Assembly: GCA_017165825.1 (NCBI GenBank)
Contig: CM029387.1
Location: forward strand, 16,882,240 to 16,946,239
From: Hepsetus odoe
Lineage: Eukaryota; Chordata; Actinopteri; Characiformes; Hepsetidae
DNA length: 64,000 nt
Direction of reading: 5' to 3'
This document shows positions 13,263 to 24,470 of this stretch, in pieces. The translations under genes and the position numbers were made by a program. Position 1 is the first letter of the stretch; every line of letters starts with the position of its first letter. Under the pieces are notes generated by a model that was given only the letters and a program-made list of their open reading frames with translations, made no database searches and was not told the origin of the DNA.

Positions 13263-13595
13263 ATCTTTATATTCTACTTACAGCACTTTAGTCCTGCCAG
13301 TTCTGCAGCAAAGGAGTGTTTCAGGCAGAACTGCTTTTTGAATGAGGCACATAACAGGGAAGCCAGGCAGGACTGAAATCTATGTATGGCACAGAACAAA
13401 AAACAGGCTTTTTAATTCTAATGGATAAAGAAAAGTTGATAAATGACAATGTAGAAATAAAAAAACTTAATTCAACATCATACAAACTCAATTAGTGAGA
13501 CAAGTGAAAACAAAAAATACAGGCATTTGGACCCTTCCCCATGATCCTGCTTCAGGTGACAGGGAGGGACTGTATGGGTACACCTTAAAAAGCAG

Positions 13596-13603
13596 TATAT
13601 AAA
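13596..13603 (+). promoter_or_regulatory. TATA box of pi15 (predicted)
   Basis: TATATAAA followed by GC-rich flanks, 257 bp before the pi15 start codon. A typical spacing puts the transcription start near 13625-13632. The implied leader of about 230 nt is GA-rich (13651-13712) and contains one tiny upstream frame (ATG at 13653, stop at 13662-13664). A further upstream non-coding exon cannot be excluded. Confidence 0.5.
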
Positions 13604-13859
13604 GCAGACAGAGGAGAAAAGGGCTGTGGGACATTAGCAGAGTGAAAAGTGTATGTGTGAGTGAGTGAGTAAGAGAGAGAGATAGAGTGGGAGAGAAAAA
13701 TAGAGAGAGCATAGGCAGTCCTGGTGTAAGAGGAGAAGAAGCATTTTTTGACCAGTATCTTATTCTAGTAGCATTGTTTAAGCTGTTTCTCATTTCTGTT
13801 TGGATTCATTGCTATTTCTTAGCTGCATTTCTGTTGGGGAGCTCTTATAATTGGAAAGG

Positions 13860-16800
13860 ATGAGGAACAGTGACTTTTTCTTCATGCTCTTGTACATTGC
13901 CAGTGAAGCAAGTGCATGGACCTCACCCAATGCCACTGATTTGCCCCCCGGAGCCAATATGAGTCCTGGCAACAGCATGGAGGAGCGCCTCAGCACCCCT
14001 CTTCCCAAATCAAGGAGAAAGCGCTACATCTCTCAGAGTGACATGATTGCCATCCTGGATTATCACAACAAAGTCCGAGCCAGCGTGTTCCCACCTGCTT
14101 CCAATATGGAGTACATGGTAAGTCAGTCAGTCCACATTGCATGCCCAAAAGTATTCAGACACCCCTTCTAATTAGTGATTTTAGCTACTTTCTTGCACAC
14201 AAAGTTTATGATGTCACCAGTAGAATAAATTAGCCTGTGGTCACCATGCTAGAAGGGTTTAAAGCCCACGGCATTGTCTGGAGTGATGGAGCTTCATCCA
14301 CTGCCTTTAAGATGAGCTGAAATATGATCCATAAATAGTAAGTAATCCAGCATTATTGACTGACTTAACTGTGGCTGAATGCAATCAAATCCACTCATCA
14401 ATGTGCTAACATCATCTGCAGATGAGTAGACACTATTGCTGCAGCAGGCAAACTGAATGTACACTCTGGATTTGAGAAGAATGCTGAATGAACAGGTGTC
14501 CACCAATGTTTTGGCATATGGGGCACAAAGGGATCATTTTTTTTCCATCACTACAAACAGTAGATGAAAAGAGAAGAACTGGTTGTCAGATTTAGGGTAT
14601 GGATTTACATTGTTTTAAATTTTAAGTGTGTCAGATGTCCCACATTTTTTATGTTTTACAAGAATGAACTGATTGAAATGTGTACATATGACTACTTTTA
14701 CATCAGGACATAATAATTTCTATGCAATTTGAACCTATGGATCAGTGTATGTAGATTTAACCAATAGATTCTAACTGTGACCTTTAGAATCATTGACCAA
14801 AACCAATATAACTGTCCACCGTAGTAAAAAGACACCTGCCTGCAGACAGAAATGTTTAGCTGTGCTCTAGTTCTTTCTGGTAGACCCAAAGCTAAATTGT
14901 CCTAAATGAAGATGGAAAGAGCAGCCGTGCTGGAGAAAAAGCACCGCCTTGGATTAAATGTTAATGGTTCTACAGGCAGGTCCTCCCTCTGCTGGACAGT
15001 TTGAAATTTTTGGCTGCCTGTTGTAATATTGCCTTACATGGCCAGACTAGCTAGATGGACATATTTTCAAACATATTTCCTAAATCTGGGATCAACGAGG
15101 AATTAAAGAGATATGTGTTGCCTTTAATAGAAAAAGCATTCACGTTTTACCACTGCTTCCAATGGAACTGTTACCCTGGCAAGAAAGCTGCAGTGTGTTC
15201 CATTATCACAGGACCAGGTCTTTCTGGCCTGGGTGAATGGACTGTTTTCTAACTGGCACTACCTTTTTTTCTAGAGCTAGCATTTGCCCTTTTCATTTTG
15301 ATCGGATGCCCTGTATTGTGCATTTTCATAAAGTGATGCAAGTTAAAAATGCTCCTAATAGAGCATTTAAATAATAAAAATATTTATTGTATAATAGACA
15401 ACTGCTGACAAATATGTTTTGAAGACATTTTACATGTTTACATTTAACAAGACATTAATTTACATCAGCTGATATTGTAAGTAATCATTATCAGATATTA
15501 CCTAAAGTTTTAGCATCAAAAAATCTGAATATATTTTTATATCAGTTTGGGCCTGATGCTAACTGGTCCTACAGTACATTTGACTCAGCCAAGTTAGCAT
15601 ATGTGAGTGAGAAATTAATTTTAATAGTTGGTCTCCGTTTCTTTGTGTGCACTCATGTATGTGAGCAGGTGTGGGACGAGGGTTTGGCTCGATCAGCCGA
15701 GGCCTGGGCTGCCACGTGCATTTGGGATCATGGACCACCATACCTTCTCCGATACCTGGGCCAAAACCTTTCTGTCCGAACTGGCAAGTAAGTTTTACAG
15801 ACCCTGGATTGGGGTTTGAAATAGTGTGCTTTTGTAAACCATAAAAAAATAAACAGGCATAGAAATAAGGCCTATAGATAAGCTTGAAAAAACAACAATT
15901 ATAGCAATATTATAATTAAATAACTAATAAAATAAAGATTTTAAATATTTTTTTTAAAAGGCTGGTCCCATTTGAGATGAATCCTTTGGTTAATTCAGAT
16001 GTTTATCTGTTTCAGCACCATGGACAGACTCTTGAAAGAAAGGCAGTTTCCAAAATAACGATTTGTGCTTTAAGGGAACCACATAATTGACTAAAATATA
16101 AAATCTACTTTGAATTAATAGATTGGCAACCCACCATGGGCTTCTCACCACAGGTAACCCCAATTATCCAGAGCTGGTTGATGGCCACTGTTCATCCACT
16201 TTCTTTTCCTCTTATTATCTTAAAAACATGAGATAATAAGAGAGTCTCTGTTAGATTAAATGAAAACATTTTTCCAGCCATTTATGAGGATTTAGTTTAT
16301 AAAGTTCTATAACTGGAGTTTACAGTGTAAACTCAGTGGCTGTAGAGGAATTTAAATCTGCTGAGAAAACAAGCATGAACTGACCATTTATAAATTAGGA
16401 CCGTGCAAACGCTCCATTCATTTTGGACACTTTCAACAGCGCCCTCTAGTGTCTGACCGGTTTAGACAGCAGTTCTGATGAAAGTGAAAATTTAGTGAAA
16501 GTGACAACCCTTGTCATTGCACACGTGAACCACAACGAAATTGGACCTCTGCATTTAACCCATGCACACAAACACCGTGCAGCAGTGGGCAGCTATTGAA
16601 AGTGCCCGGGGAGCAGTGATGGGGATGGTACCTTGCTCAAGGGTACCTCAGGGCAACCTACTTGTGAGGGAATCGAACCCACAGTCTTCCGATGTGGGGG
16701 CAACTCCCTAACCACCTTATGAAAGGCCGCTGATGGCAGCCTTTATTACAATTTCTTTGGATAAACAGCACCGATTAAATATTTTAAGAATTTATTTTAA

Positions 16801-18914
16801 GGTATCTTATTATCCAAGTACATAGGCTGCAAAGGGAGGAAAGATTCAACACTACAGAGGTAGTCTTGTTACTGTCAGCTATTTGTAATATGTTGAGCAG
16901 TGGAGGACAGCAGAGGTAACTGTGTCTTTTGTCTTAAAAAATGACATCAGTGATTGTCGGTTAACATGATACAGCATCTAGCTAGCATGCTCTGACTTAT
17001 TCTGGGAAACAAACCCAACTCAGAGCACACAAACTATTTTGGAGGAGTAGGAAACTTATCTGCATATGGCTTTTCCAACTATTAATATTTCTATTATTGT
17101 ATTTTTCAAATATCACTGATTTGTGATATCAGCCCTTGCGATACTGATATTGCAGAACAGACTGATAAGCATGACAACACAAATCAATAAGAAGGTTTTA
17201 GTGAGAAAAAAAGTACAAATATTGCAGGCATATCTTTAGTCATTGTCACATTATTGTTTATTCCCCAGTATATGTTTGAACTATTTTGCCAATCTTGATA
17301 CATATTTTAGCCCTGATATTGAACAGCACTTCAGCAGCAACCTCTTTTTTTTTTCTTCTTCATTCCCAGCTATCGCTCTATCCTTCAGCTGGTTAAGCCC
17401 TGGTATGATGAAGTGAAGGATTATGTTTTTCCATATCCCCGAGATTGCAATCCCAGGTGCCCCATGCGCTGTTATGGACCCATGTGTACGCATTACACAC
17501 AAGTAGGTGTCATTCAGCCATTTCTGGCAACCTTAATACCTCATAGCTAAGTTAAAGCAACACTTTAGCAAAAAAAAACCCAAAAAACTTGTAAAATATG
17601 TAAATGTACATAGTTTTTCGTCTTACTCTAAATATTGTTGGTCAGCCAAGACATGTTTCATACCTTAAGTCTGCACACTGGAGCAACAAGGGTAATGTAC
17701 CTAAAGAGTAATAGAAGCTTTTCCTTATCAATCAGCATTACCTGCCTCAATCTTCCACTGCATGAACAAATTTGCCACTAGTTTGTAAGACACAACACAA
17801 GGAAAACTTAAAAAACATATAACGGCTGATTGATTTCATTTGGGTAATTTTGCCACTTCAGATTTTTTCCTAAGTAACGCCTGTAAACTCCCTCTCTCTG
17901 TTGTTCTCTGGTTTCATGCAGATGGTCTGGGCAACATCAAACCGAGTCGGCTGTGCGATTCAGGTGTGTTACAACATGGTGGTGTGGGGAGCAGTATGGA
18001 GGCAGGCGACTTACCTAGTCTGTAATTATTCCCCAAAGTGAGTATCATGGGAATGTTTTAGGATAAATTATTCCAAGCAGTCTTCAAAAGAAAAGTAGCC
18101 TTTAGACTTTTCAATGAATGGCAATAATTCTTTCAATCAAAAACATCTGATTCTACTTATGAAGGTTTGGGTAATTATCTGATGAGTTGACACAGCTGCT
18201 GTAGAGCAGCTTAGCCATGAAGATCTATGGTTCCCCTTGTTTAGAAGTGAGAGCTACACTGAAAAATGGATGTACTCGTTTAATCTGATTCAGACATTTC
18301 CATCATTTCCCCATGAATAAAAAATAAGATTTTACAAAAAAAAACAAAAAACAAAACGCATGTTGTCTTTAAACAATGTTAAGACCATTGTGGACAAGTG
18401 AAGACACAACATTGTTGGACCTGATATATCACTGAAGCTCCATAGACAGGCTTGCAGAAACTAGCATTACAGTAGGGATAAAAAAAAAAAGATAAACTTA
18501 TTTCATGGCATCGTTTTTATCTAAATTGCTTTAGTTATTTTTGACACAGTTAACCTTAACTAACAGGGAGCAGAATGACGACAACCAGGTTAGCTTAGGA
18601 CTGTGGTCTTATGTCTTCTCATAGTTGCTCCGCCAGTCCTGGAGTGGACGTCATCATCAGGGGGTGGAAACTTTTATAACCTAATTTGCATAATGTGATA
18701 TTCACTGCGTTCCATGAACTTCAGAAATGGGAAGTTGGCTAAAATATTAATAATCTAATAGGGTCTATAATTTTGCAGGGGTAACTGGATAGGAGAAGCG
18801 CCTTACAGAGTGGGAGTCCCATGCTCAGCATGTCCCCCAAGCTACGGAGGCTCATGTAGCAACAACATGTGTTTCCCTGCTGTAAACTCCAACTTCATGT
18901 ACTGGTTTAAGTAA
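13860..18914 (+). CDS. pi15: Peptidase inhibitor 15 (pi15), secreted CAP-domain protein
   Basis: Coding exons 13860-14117, 15669-15787, 17370-17502, 17922-18037 and 18779-18914 (258, 119, 133, 116, 136 nt) join in frame to 253 aa; vertebrate PI15 is about 258. All introns are GT/AG. The first ATG is chosen; the frame opens slightly earlier only at a TTG. Residues 1-19 form a signal peptide (cut likely after ASA); 52-55 are RRKR, a furin-type site; the CAP domain follows, with HYTQMVW at 167-173, YLVCNYSPKGNW at 201-212 and paired cysteines (152, 156, 160, 165, 181, 204, 224, 227, 235, 240). The end YWFK matches the family. PI15 is a secreted glycoprotein reported as a weak trypsin inhibitor; sequons lie at 24 and 119. 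Nothing is broken. Which teleost paralogue (a or b) is undecided. Confidence 0.96.
14138..14521. mobile_element. Short non-autonomous DNA transposon in pi15 intron 1
   Basis: Ends are imperfect inverted repeats: CATGCCCAAAAGTATTCAGA at the left and the complement of CATATGCCAAAACATTGGTG at the right, the style of Tc1-like fish MITEs. It starts about 20 bp after the exon 1 donor site, so it sits nearly at the splice site without disturbing the GTAAGT. Confidence 0.55.
16438..16453 (-). promoter_or_regulatory. CTCF-like motif in pi15 intron 2
   Basis: AGCGCCCTCTAGTGTC fits the reverse complement of the CTCF core (AGCGCCCCCTGGTGGCC type) at most positions. Motif match only; no binding evidence. 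Confidence 0.35.
16493..16717 (-). mobile_element. tRNA-derived SINE, subfamily A, antisense, in pi15 intron 2
   Basis: Same order as the 11601 copy in reverse: CACTTTCAC tail, ACCACAACGAAATTGGACCT, CCTTGCTCAAGGGTACCTCA, ATCGAACCCAC. It stops at ACCACC, so the first about 17 nt of the head, including most of the A box, are lost. Confidence 0.85.
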
Positions 18915-19280
18915 GACAATGCTGTTTTTAATGCCAGCTAGCATGGTGTATGTCATTTAATATACAGTTTCTGTCTGTTTTGTACAGCAACATTTTTTGT
19001 GCACATTTCTTATGAACTATCTATAAAATTCCAGAAATTGTGCTAGACTTTTATGACTCTTGTAGTATAGACCATCATATTGATGCTTTTGATAAATTAG
19101 ATAATTGAGCTTGATTCATGCTTAGTGAGTATTCCTGTCTAAGAGCTGCTTGTTTGGACTAGTTGTTAAAATGACTTACGGTCAGGGCTTTTTCAAGGTG
19201 CTTAAACACAATGTCATTGTCAAACCTTTTTGCTGTTCGGTGTTCACATATCAGCAACTGTACTCAGTGTAGATAAATGT

Positions 19281-19316
<36 letters not shown>

Positions 19317-19768
19317 AGAATGTGCATGTTTGTATGTTGATCAGCAAAAGCATATGAGTTATTTGTTGCAAACTCACTTACGAGATTACATGATGGATTT
19401 CCATTAATAGCATATTGCATTCTTTAATGAAGCAATATGATTTGATGTCTACACAAGCCCTTTTCAACTACTAACATTAACCTACATTCACAAAAAAGGC
19501 ACTGGGGTGTTACTTAGAAGGGTAAGCCTTAAGTAATTTTAATTAAAGAATCATAACTTTGCCCAGGGAACAAATATTTATGGCTCAAAACTGGATTGCA
19601 TTGGCCATTTTGTACTTTTTAAGGTATGTCTAAACTGTCTGTAACGTGATAAACCAAAAATACATCTGTACAATATCTAAAAAAGCTTATTCCATCAAGC
19701 AGCCATTGTCACTCAACTTTCAGGGGTGAAATTGATTAAAGCAGCCGAATGGGTGATGCTTCTTGCAA
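18915..19768 (+). other. Probable pi15 3' UTR and flank
   Basis: Begins right after the pi15 stop. No AATAAA occurs before 19948; an ATTAAA variant lies at 19542-19547. A (TG)16-type microsatellite occupies 19280-19312. The true 3' end cannot be fixed by eye. Confidence 0.45.
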
Positions 19769-20013
19769 CGTCACGGTTATGGTACGGTAGAGGGCACTCT
19801 GTTCTGACTGAGCACACCTGGGCATCATCATCGGCTTGCTTTTTAAGCCCCGATGAGTCAGAACAGAGTGTGGCTCATTAACAGAGGCTAAGCTTCAAAG
19901 TAATGTTGTTTTTTTAGTTCCTTGAGTCTTGTTTGAGTACCATGAGTAATAAAGTTAAGTTCCTGATCCCCAGCTCTGCATTGATGTCCAGCCAAAGACA
20001 CCCCAGCATTACA
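19769..20013 (+). mobile_element. Solo LTR (Gypsy-like) downstream of pi15
   Basis: A 245 bp unit beginning CGTCACGG (a changed TGTCACGG start) and ending CATTACA, flanked by the 4 bp duplication GCAA (19765-19768 and 20014-20017). It contains AATAAA at 19948-19953, close to the right end as expected for an LTR, and a 15 bp inverted repeat (19795-19809 with 19856-19870). It shares AATAAAGTTAAGTT and an ATGAGTCAG-type block with the antisense LTR at 22271. No internal retroelement sequence flanks it. Confidence 0.6.
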
Positions 20014-20017
20014 GCAA

Positions 20018-22270
20018 TAAACATTTTTAAATGCGAATGCAGGTTAATGTCAGTTTTCATGAAAGCCTATATACACATACATATACAGCAGATGTTAAGA
20101 AGCTTTATGAACACTACCATACATATGCATATGTGTTACCAATGGTGATGCAGTGAACGCTGTCAAAGCACCTAAATACTGAAATCTGGACCCAAATGCT
20201 AGAGTGAATACAGCACTGAACCAGTCAGGAGTGGTGAGTGTGATGTGATGAAGAAGACTAATACCAGAACTCAAAATGCCAGGAGGAGCAAGCGGCCCGC
20301 TGTTTACCCGAGCAAAACTAAATGGCATCCTCATCTAAACAAACAACAGCAGGGGAATAAGAAAAGTTTGCTATTGGGCAAAGGAGCTGAGCCCAAGAAA
20401 ACAAACAAAAGCTTTGTTTTACTTATTTATTTATTTAGTAAATATACATATTTAATTAATATTAAAACCTGAGATGGGAGATTGAGCACTTCCCAGTCGA
20501 ACAGAACTCAAAACGAAATGCCAAAACTACCAGCTCGTGTGTGTCACAAAAAGTCAGCAGCAGCACCGGTTTGAACTGTGACTTTATAGTGCTGCCGATT
20601 GCTGATTGTTGTCAGCTCTGCATAGCACTATAGCATAGCTCAATGGCTTAAGAAGTGTTAAAATCATAAAATACTAAATTGGATTTATGACCATTTGATT
20701 CACAGGGGTATGCTAGTGTTACTTGCGCAGTTATTGGAAAGTTGTGGGTTTGAATCCCAGACCAGTTGTGCTGGGTAACATTTGTAATTTAACCAAATTC
20801 TTAATGGAAATCCAGCAAGTAAGCTCTTAGGCCTTAGGTGGTTTGGTACAGAATGACTGATATGCAAACATTTAGTTTGTTGCAATCAGTACCTCTCACC
20901 AGTCATTTTAAGCATAGACATGGAAAGCCATGTTGAGATGACATTATATATATTATAGTCGTGTCAAATCAAAATGGTGCTCATTAATGCTATAATAGAT
21001 TTTGGTCTGAAATGTGCCCTTAAACCTGTATGAGAATTAACACAGTTCCAATCAATTCCACTGTGGTTCCCTGACACACACAGTCCCGTTCAGTAAATTT
21101 AAGCTGCTGTGGGTGTGTTTATAAGCTAATAGACCAATGAAGTGGTAACGTTTGGTACTTTTGTATAAGTTTTTTAATGTGTTTTGTCTTTTTTTTTTTT
21201 ATTTCATATTTGAGATTTCTCAGTTTCACTTTTTTGTGTCTTACAACAGTGTTCTGTCAGTGAAATAGGCTGCATTGGGTCTTTATTTAAAAGGCCTTTT
21301 GCGTTTGCATTTTCCACTTTTTATCCCTTAGAATTAAAAAAGCTGGTTGCTCTGACTTCCGCACTGATACAAGCGAATGAACTTTGTTCCTTAATGACTG
21401 TTCATTTTCAGCCAAGGCTGAAATACTCCATATAACGACATCTAAAAATAATAAAGCAGCACTGCTATAGGCTGAAGTGAGACTCCTCACTTGACAAAGA
21501 ATTTACTGAGGCTGTATATTTACTTCATTTTGATTTATTTTGTTTTGCCCAATGATTCAAATTTTGTACTGAAAATGAATCAATAAAGTGGTGCTATGTT
21601 AAATTTTGAGGCTTGTGTTGTTTTTGTACAAAAACGATTGCCCTTACATGTGGAGGTGGACAAGAGGATCAATAAAGGTTTTCTTGTGAGATTTCAGGAA
21701 GATTTGATAGGCACAGGTATAGGGATGCTTCAAAAAATTTTCACAGGACCAAAGAACTACCATAATAATCCGCTATCTCCTAATTTATATCCTAATTTTG
21801 GACCTTTTTATGAATTGTTTATTTTGTTCATGGATATTTATTGAGGAAAAGCCTTTTTTCCAATATGGCTACCCAGTTGTGAAGATTTAAGAGGTTTTTT
21901 ATATACCCTAGCCTAGCCGTGCCGTGAACAGCTGGGCCGGAAATGTCTTCACTTGTTCATTAATCGCATAAACTGTTCTATACTGAGCACATTAGTCACC
22001 CCAAACCAGCTATTAACACAGTTTTGCTTGTGCTATTAGGAATATATAATGATCTGGTACAGTTATATTTGTAGCATAAAGACCAAAAATCTTTTTACTC
22101 AGAAACTGAGCAAAGCCAACAACACAAGTATGTTTGACCAGGCATACCCAGACAGTTTTGAAATGAGGAATTCTACCAATATTTCTAAATTATTTCATAA
22201 ATAAATTATTAACATAAAACAATCTGAATTCTATAAAGTTTCCTGATAAAATCATTTTAGTGAAACGTAC
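20018..22270. other. Intergenic DNA, mostly unassigned
   Basis: A tRNA-like B box (GGGTTTGAATCCCAG near 20748) suggests a decayed SINE around 20700-20790. AATAAA hexamers occur at 20016, 21582 and 21671, which could serve a long pi15 3' UTR. No exon recognised. Confidence 0.4.
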
Positions 22271-22549
22271 TGTCAGGGTAAGGCGATGTTGACCAGGCAT
22301 TAACATGGAACTAGGAGTCTGCAACTTAACTTTATTGAACATAACTAAAATATGTACGTGTCAGTGTCACAAGCACTGAACTCAAACATTCTGTAAACAG
22401 TCACCCAACGTGCAATCGCAAGAGAGTACGAGAGAGAGCGGCCAACGCTCTGCTCTGACTCATTAGGACCTTTATACCCTTGAGCCAATAAGGCACACCT
22501 GACGTCCTAACGAGGTGGAGGGTGCGCCCAGTCACCGCCAGCCATGACA
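22271..22549 (-). mobile_element. Solo LTR (Gypsy-like), antisense
   Basis: Read on the minus strand this 279 bp unit starts TGTCATGGCTGG and ends CCTTACCCTGACA, with short inverted ends TGTCA/TGACA, a TATA box (GGGTATAAAGG; complement at 22471-22476) and AATAAA (complement at 22331-22336) near the right end. That is the standard LTR layout. I see no clear target-site duplication. It is related to, but clearly different from, the LTR at 19769. Confidence 0.7.
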
Positions 22550-23510
22550 CTTAAGTCAGAAACACTCACTATGATGTTGACCATAAACATCTGTTTTTAT
22601 TTACTTTTTTTTATCAGGCAAGACATTAACAACAATTTCCCGTTTACAATGTCAGCCTTGCAAGTGCCTAAAACATTTCACTGCAGATTGCACTTGTGTA
22701 ACTTGTGTATTGTGAATTTGTGTATGTGACAAATAAACCTCAAAATTTTTGAACATTAAAACAATCCCAGTTCGATCAAACAGAATATTGTTGTCTCATT
22801 AGTTCTCTTTATCAGCTTCTGGGACTTTTATAATATACAAATACATTGAAAATTGTAAAGGATTCACAAACTTTTAAGCAACGCTAATGTTTTGAGAAGC
22901 TTTTGGCCTAGCATATAGTTTTTTAATAAAGCATGGGTGGAGGTATATTTGCAGAGAAATCCAAGGCAAAACAGTCCCCAAAAGAAAACATTTTTTCAGG
23001 GTTTCTGATGATTTAATCATCAACATTACATATAAAAATAAGAATATGTGTAGGTTTACTAGTTGGTTTTGGAAAAGGGAGTGTATAAAACTTCTTGCTG
23101 CATGTTCATGCTTATCGAGCTGGACCATGAGAAACAACAAATCAACCGTCTGTTTGTTCTGGCTAGAGCACTGCGTCCTTTTTTATTGGCCTAACTCGCC
23201 GGGCCTCCAGTGCTGGCACTGCATCTGAAGCCCCTGGAAATTGAAAAATAGCCCTCCTTTGAAAAACAAATCTATATTGGTTCAGCTTTCACTGGCAAAA
23301 TATAGGTCAAACTGCTGCATACATTAGTAAGCTGCAGCTGAAAACAACTGAAGTCCTGGAGCATAGAAGAATACATTAGTTTTAGTGGCTGGGAGTCGCT
23401 GCAGATGTTGCAAAATTTAGCTTTGATTATGTAGAATGATTGCTTGGCCAAATTTAAATTGACCCAATGTAATCAATCTTCTTTGGTCTTTCATTGGATC
23501 TACTAGGGTA
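22550..23510. other. Intergenic DNA, no gene seen
   Basis: Nothing beyond an AATAAA near 22732 and short unsupported frames. Confidence 0.4.
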
Positions 23511-23770
23511 AAGTGAAAGTGACAACCCTTGTCATTGCGAGGTCAAAGCACAGCAGACAGTGAACCACAACGAAATTGGACCTCTGCATTTAACCCATGC
23601 ACACTCAAACACCATGCAGCAGTGGGCAGCTATTGAAAGTGCCCAGGGAGCACTGACTGGGACGGCACCTTGCTCAAGGGTACCTCAGGGCAACCTATTG
23701 GGAAGTGGTTCAAACCCCCGATCCTCCGATCATGCGGCTAACGTCCTAACCACTAGGCCACCGCTGCCCC
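23511..23770 (-). mobile_element. tRNA-derived SINE, subfamily A; 3' half of a U6-SINE chimera
   Basis: Complete head to tail on the minus strand: GGGGCAGCGGTGGCCTAGTG (A box) at 23770, B box GGGTTTGAACC, core CCCTTGAGCAAGGTGCCGTC, TGCAGAGGTCCAATTTCGTT, and CACTTTCACTTT at the end. Its first base abuts the 3' end of a U6 snRNA copy with no gap. Confidence 0.88.
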
Positions 23771-23818
23771 AAATAAGGAACGCTTCACGATTTTGCGTGT
23801 CATCCTTGCGCAGGGGCC

Positions 23819-23864
<46 letters not shown>

Positions 23865-23876
23865 ATAGCAAGCAAA
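23771..23876 (-). pseudogene. U6 spliceosomal snRNA pseudogene
   Basis: The minus strand matches vertebrate U6 almost end to end: GGCAGCACATATACTAAAAT, then ATACAGAGAAGATTAGCATG (ACAGAGA box), GGCCCCTGCGCAAGGATGAC and GAAGCGTTCC. Differences are few: GCTATGG for GCTTCGG in the 5' stem-loop and an altered AAATTCGTG segment. I see no TATA element about 30 bp upstream, and the 3' end reads TTATTT and runs straight into a SINE with no T-run terminator, so it is a retrocopy and not a working gene. Confidence 0.92.
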
Positions 23877-24180
23877 CAAGTAATGGAAAAAAGTAATGGA
23901 AGTTAATACTCTAAAAAAAATATCCTCACGCGAACTGCATGCACATACTTTCCTTAAATAGCGTAAGATGTCTCAGAAAGATTTGTTTGCGTTGTTTCCA
24001 GCAATTTATGACATACTAGTATCGATCCAAACGTATGTTTAAAACAGATCGTAGCTGCTGATTTGAAACCTGAATGTTGTCTTTACTTTAGGCCCCAATT
24101 CTCCTCCCTGAATAAAGATCTGGTCAACTGAATTTCTACCTTCTGGTCCCATTTAATCATATTTTTTAATTGTGGGGATC
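23877..24180. other. Intergenic DNA, nothing assigned
   Basis: No exon or recognisable repeat. It would be the 5' flank of the U6 copy and lacks snRNA promoter elements that I can see. Confidence 0.4.
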
Positions 24181-24450
24181 AAATTATTCAATAATTATTG
24201 CCAACAGATGTTTGAGGAGAACCTGGAAGATGCAGATATGCTCTAGAGAGAAGAGGAATGAAAGGTACTAAAACTAAGACAGAATACCTGAGTGTGAATG
24301 AGGACAGAGGAATTGCTAGGATGTAAGGAGTAGAGGTGGTGAGGGTGGAGGAATACCTGGGATCAACACTTCAGAGAAACAGGGAGGAGAGGGGAAAAGA
24401 TGGTGCAAGAGGTCGAAATGGGTTGGGAAGAGTGGCAGGAGTGATCTGTG
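24181..24450 (+). mobile_element. RTE-like LINE relic, upstream piece
   Basis: Translates, with frameshifts, to the end of a reverse-transcriptase ORF: KTEYLSVNEDRG, then a V-EEYLGSTLQ-type block and WNGLGRVAGVICD. The matching downstream piece lies at 26712-26975, separated by the L2-type LINE. About 100 codons expected between them are missing. Confidence 0.6.
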
Positions 24451-24470
24451 ACAGATGTCCCTACCAGACC

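Noticed and set aside
13851..13859. Longer pi15 start at 13851
   Set aside because: The frame is open but the codon is TTG; the first ATG at 13860 gives a proper signal peptide directly.
23771..23876. Functional U6 gene
   Set aside because: Lacks a visible TATA element upstream and a T-run terminator, and is fused to a SINE.
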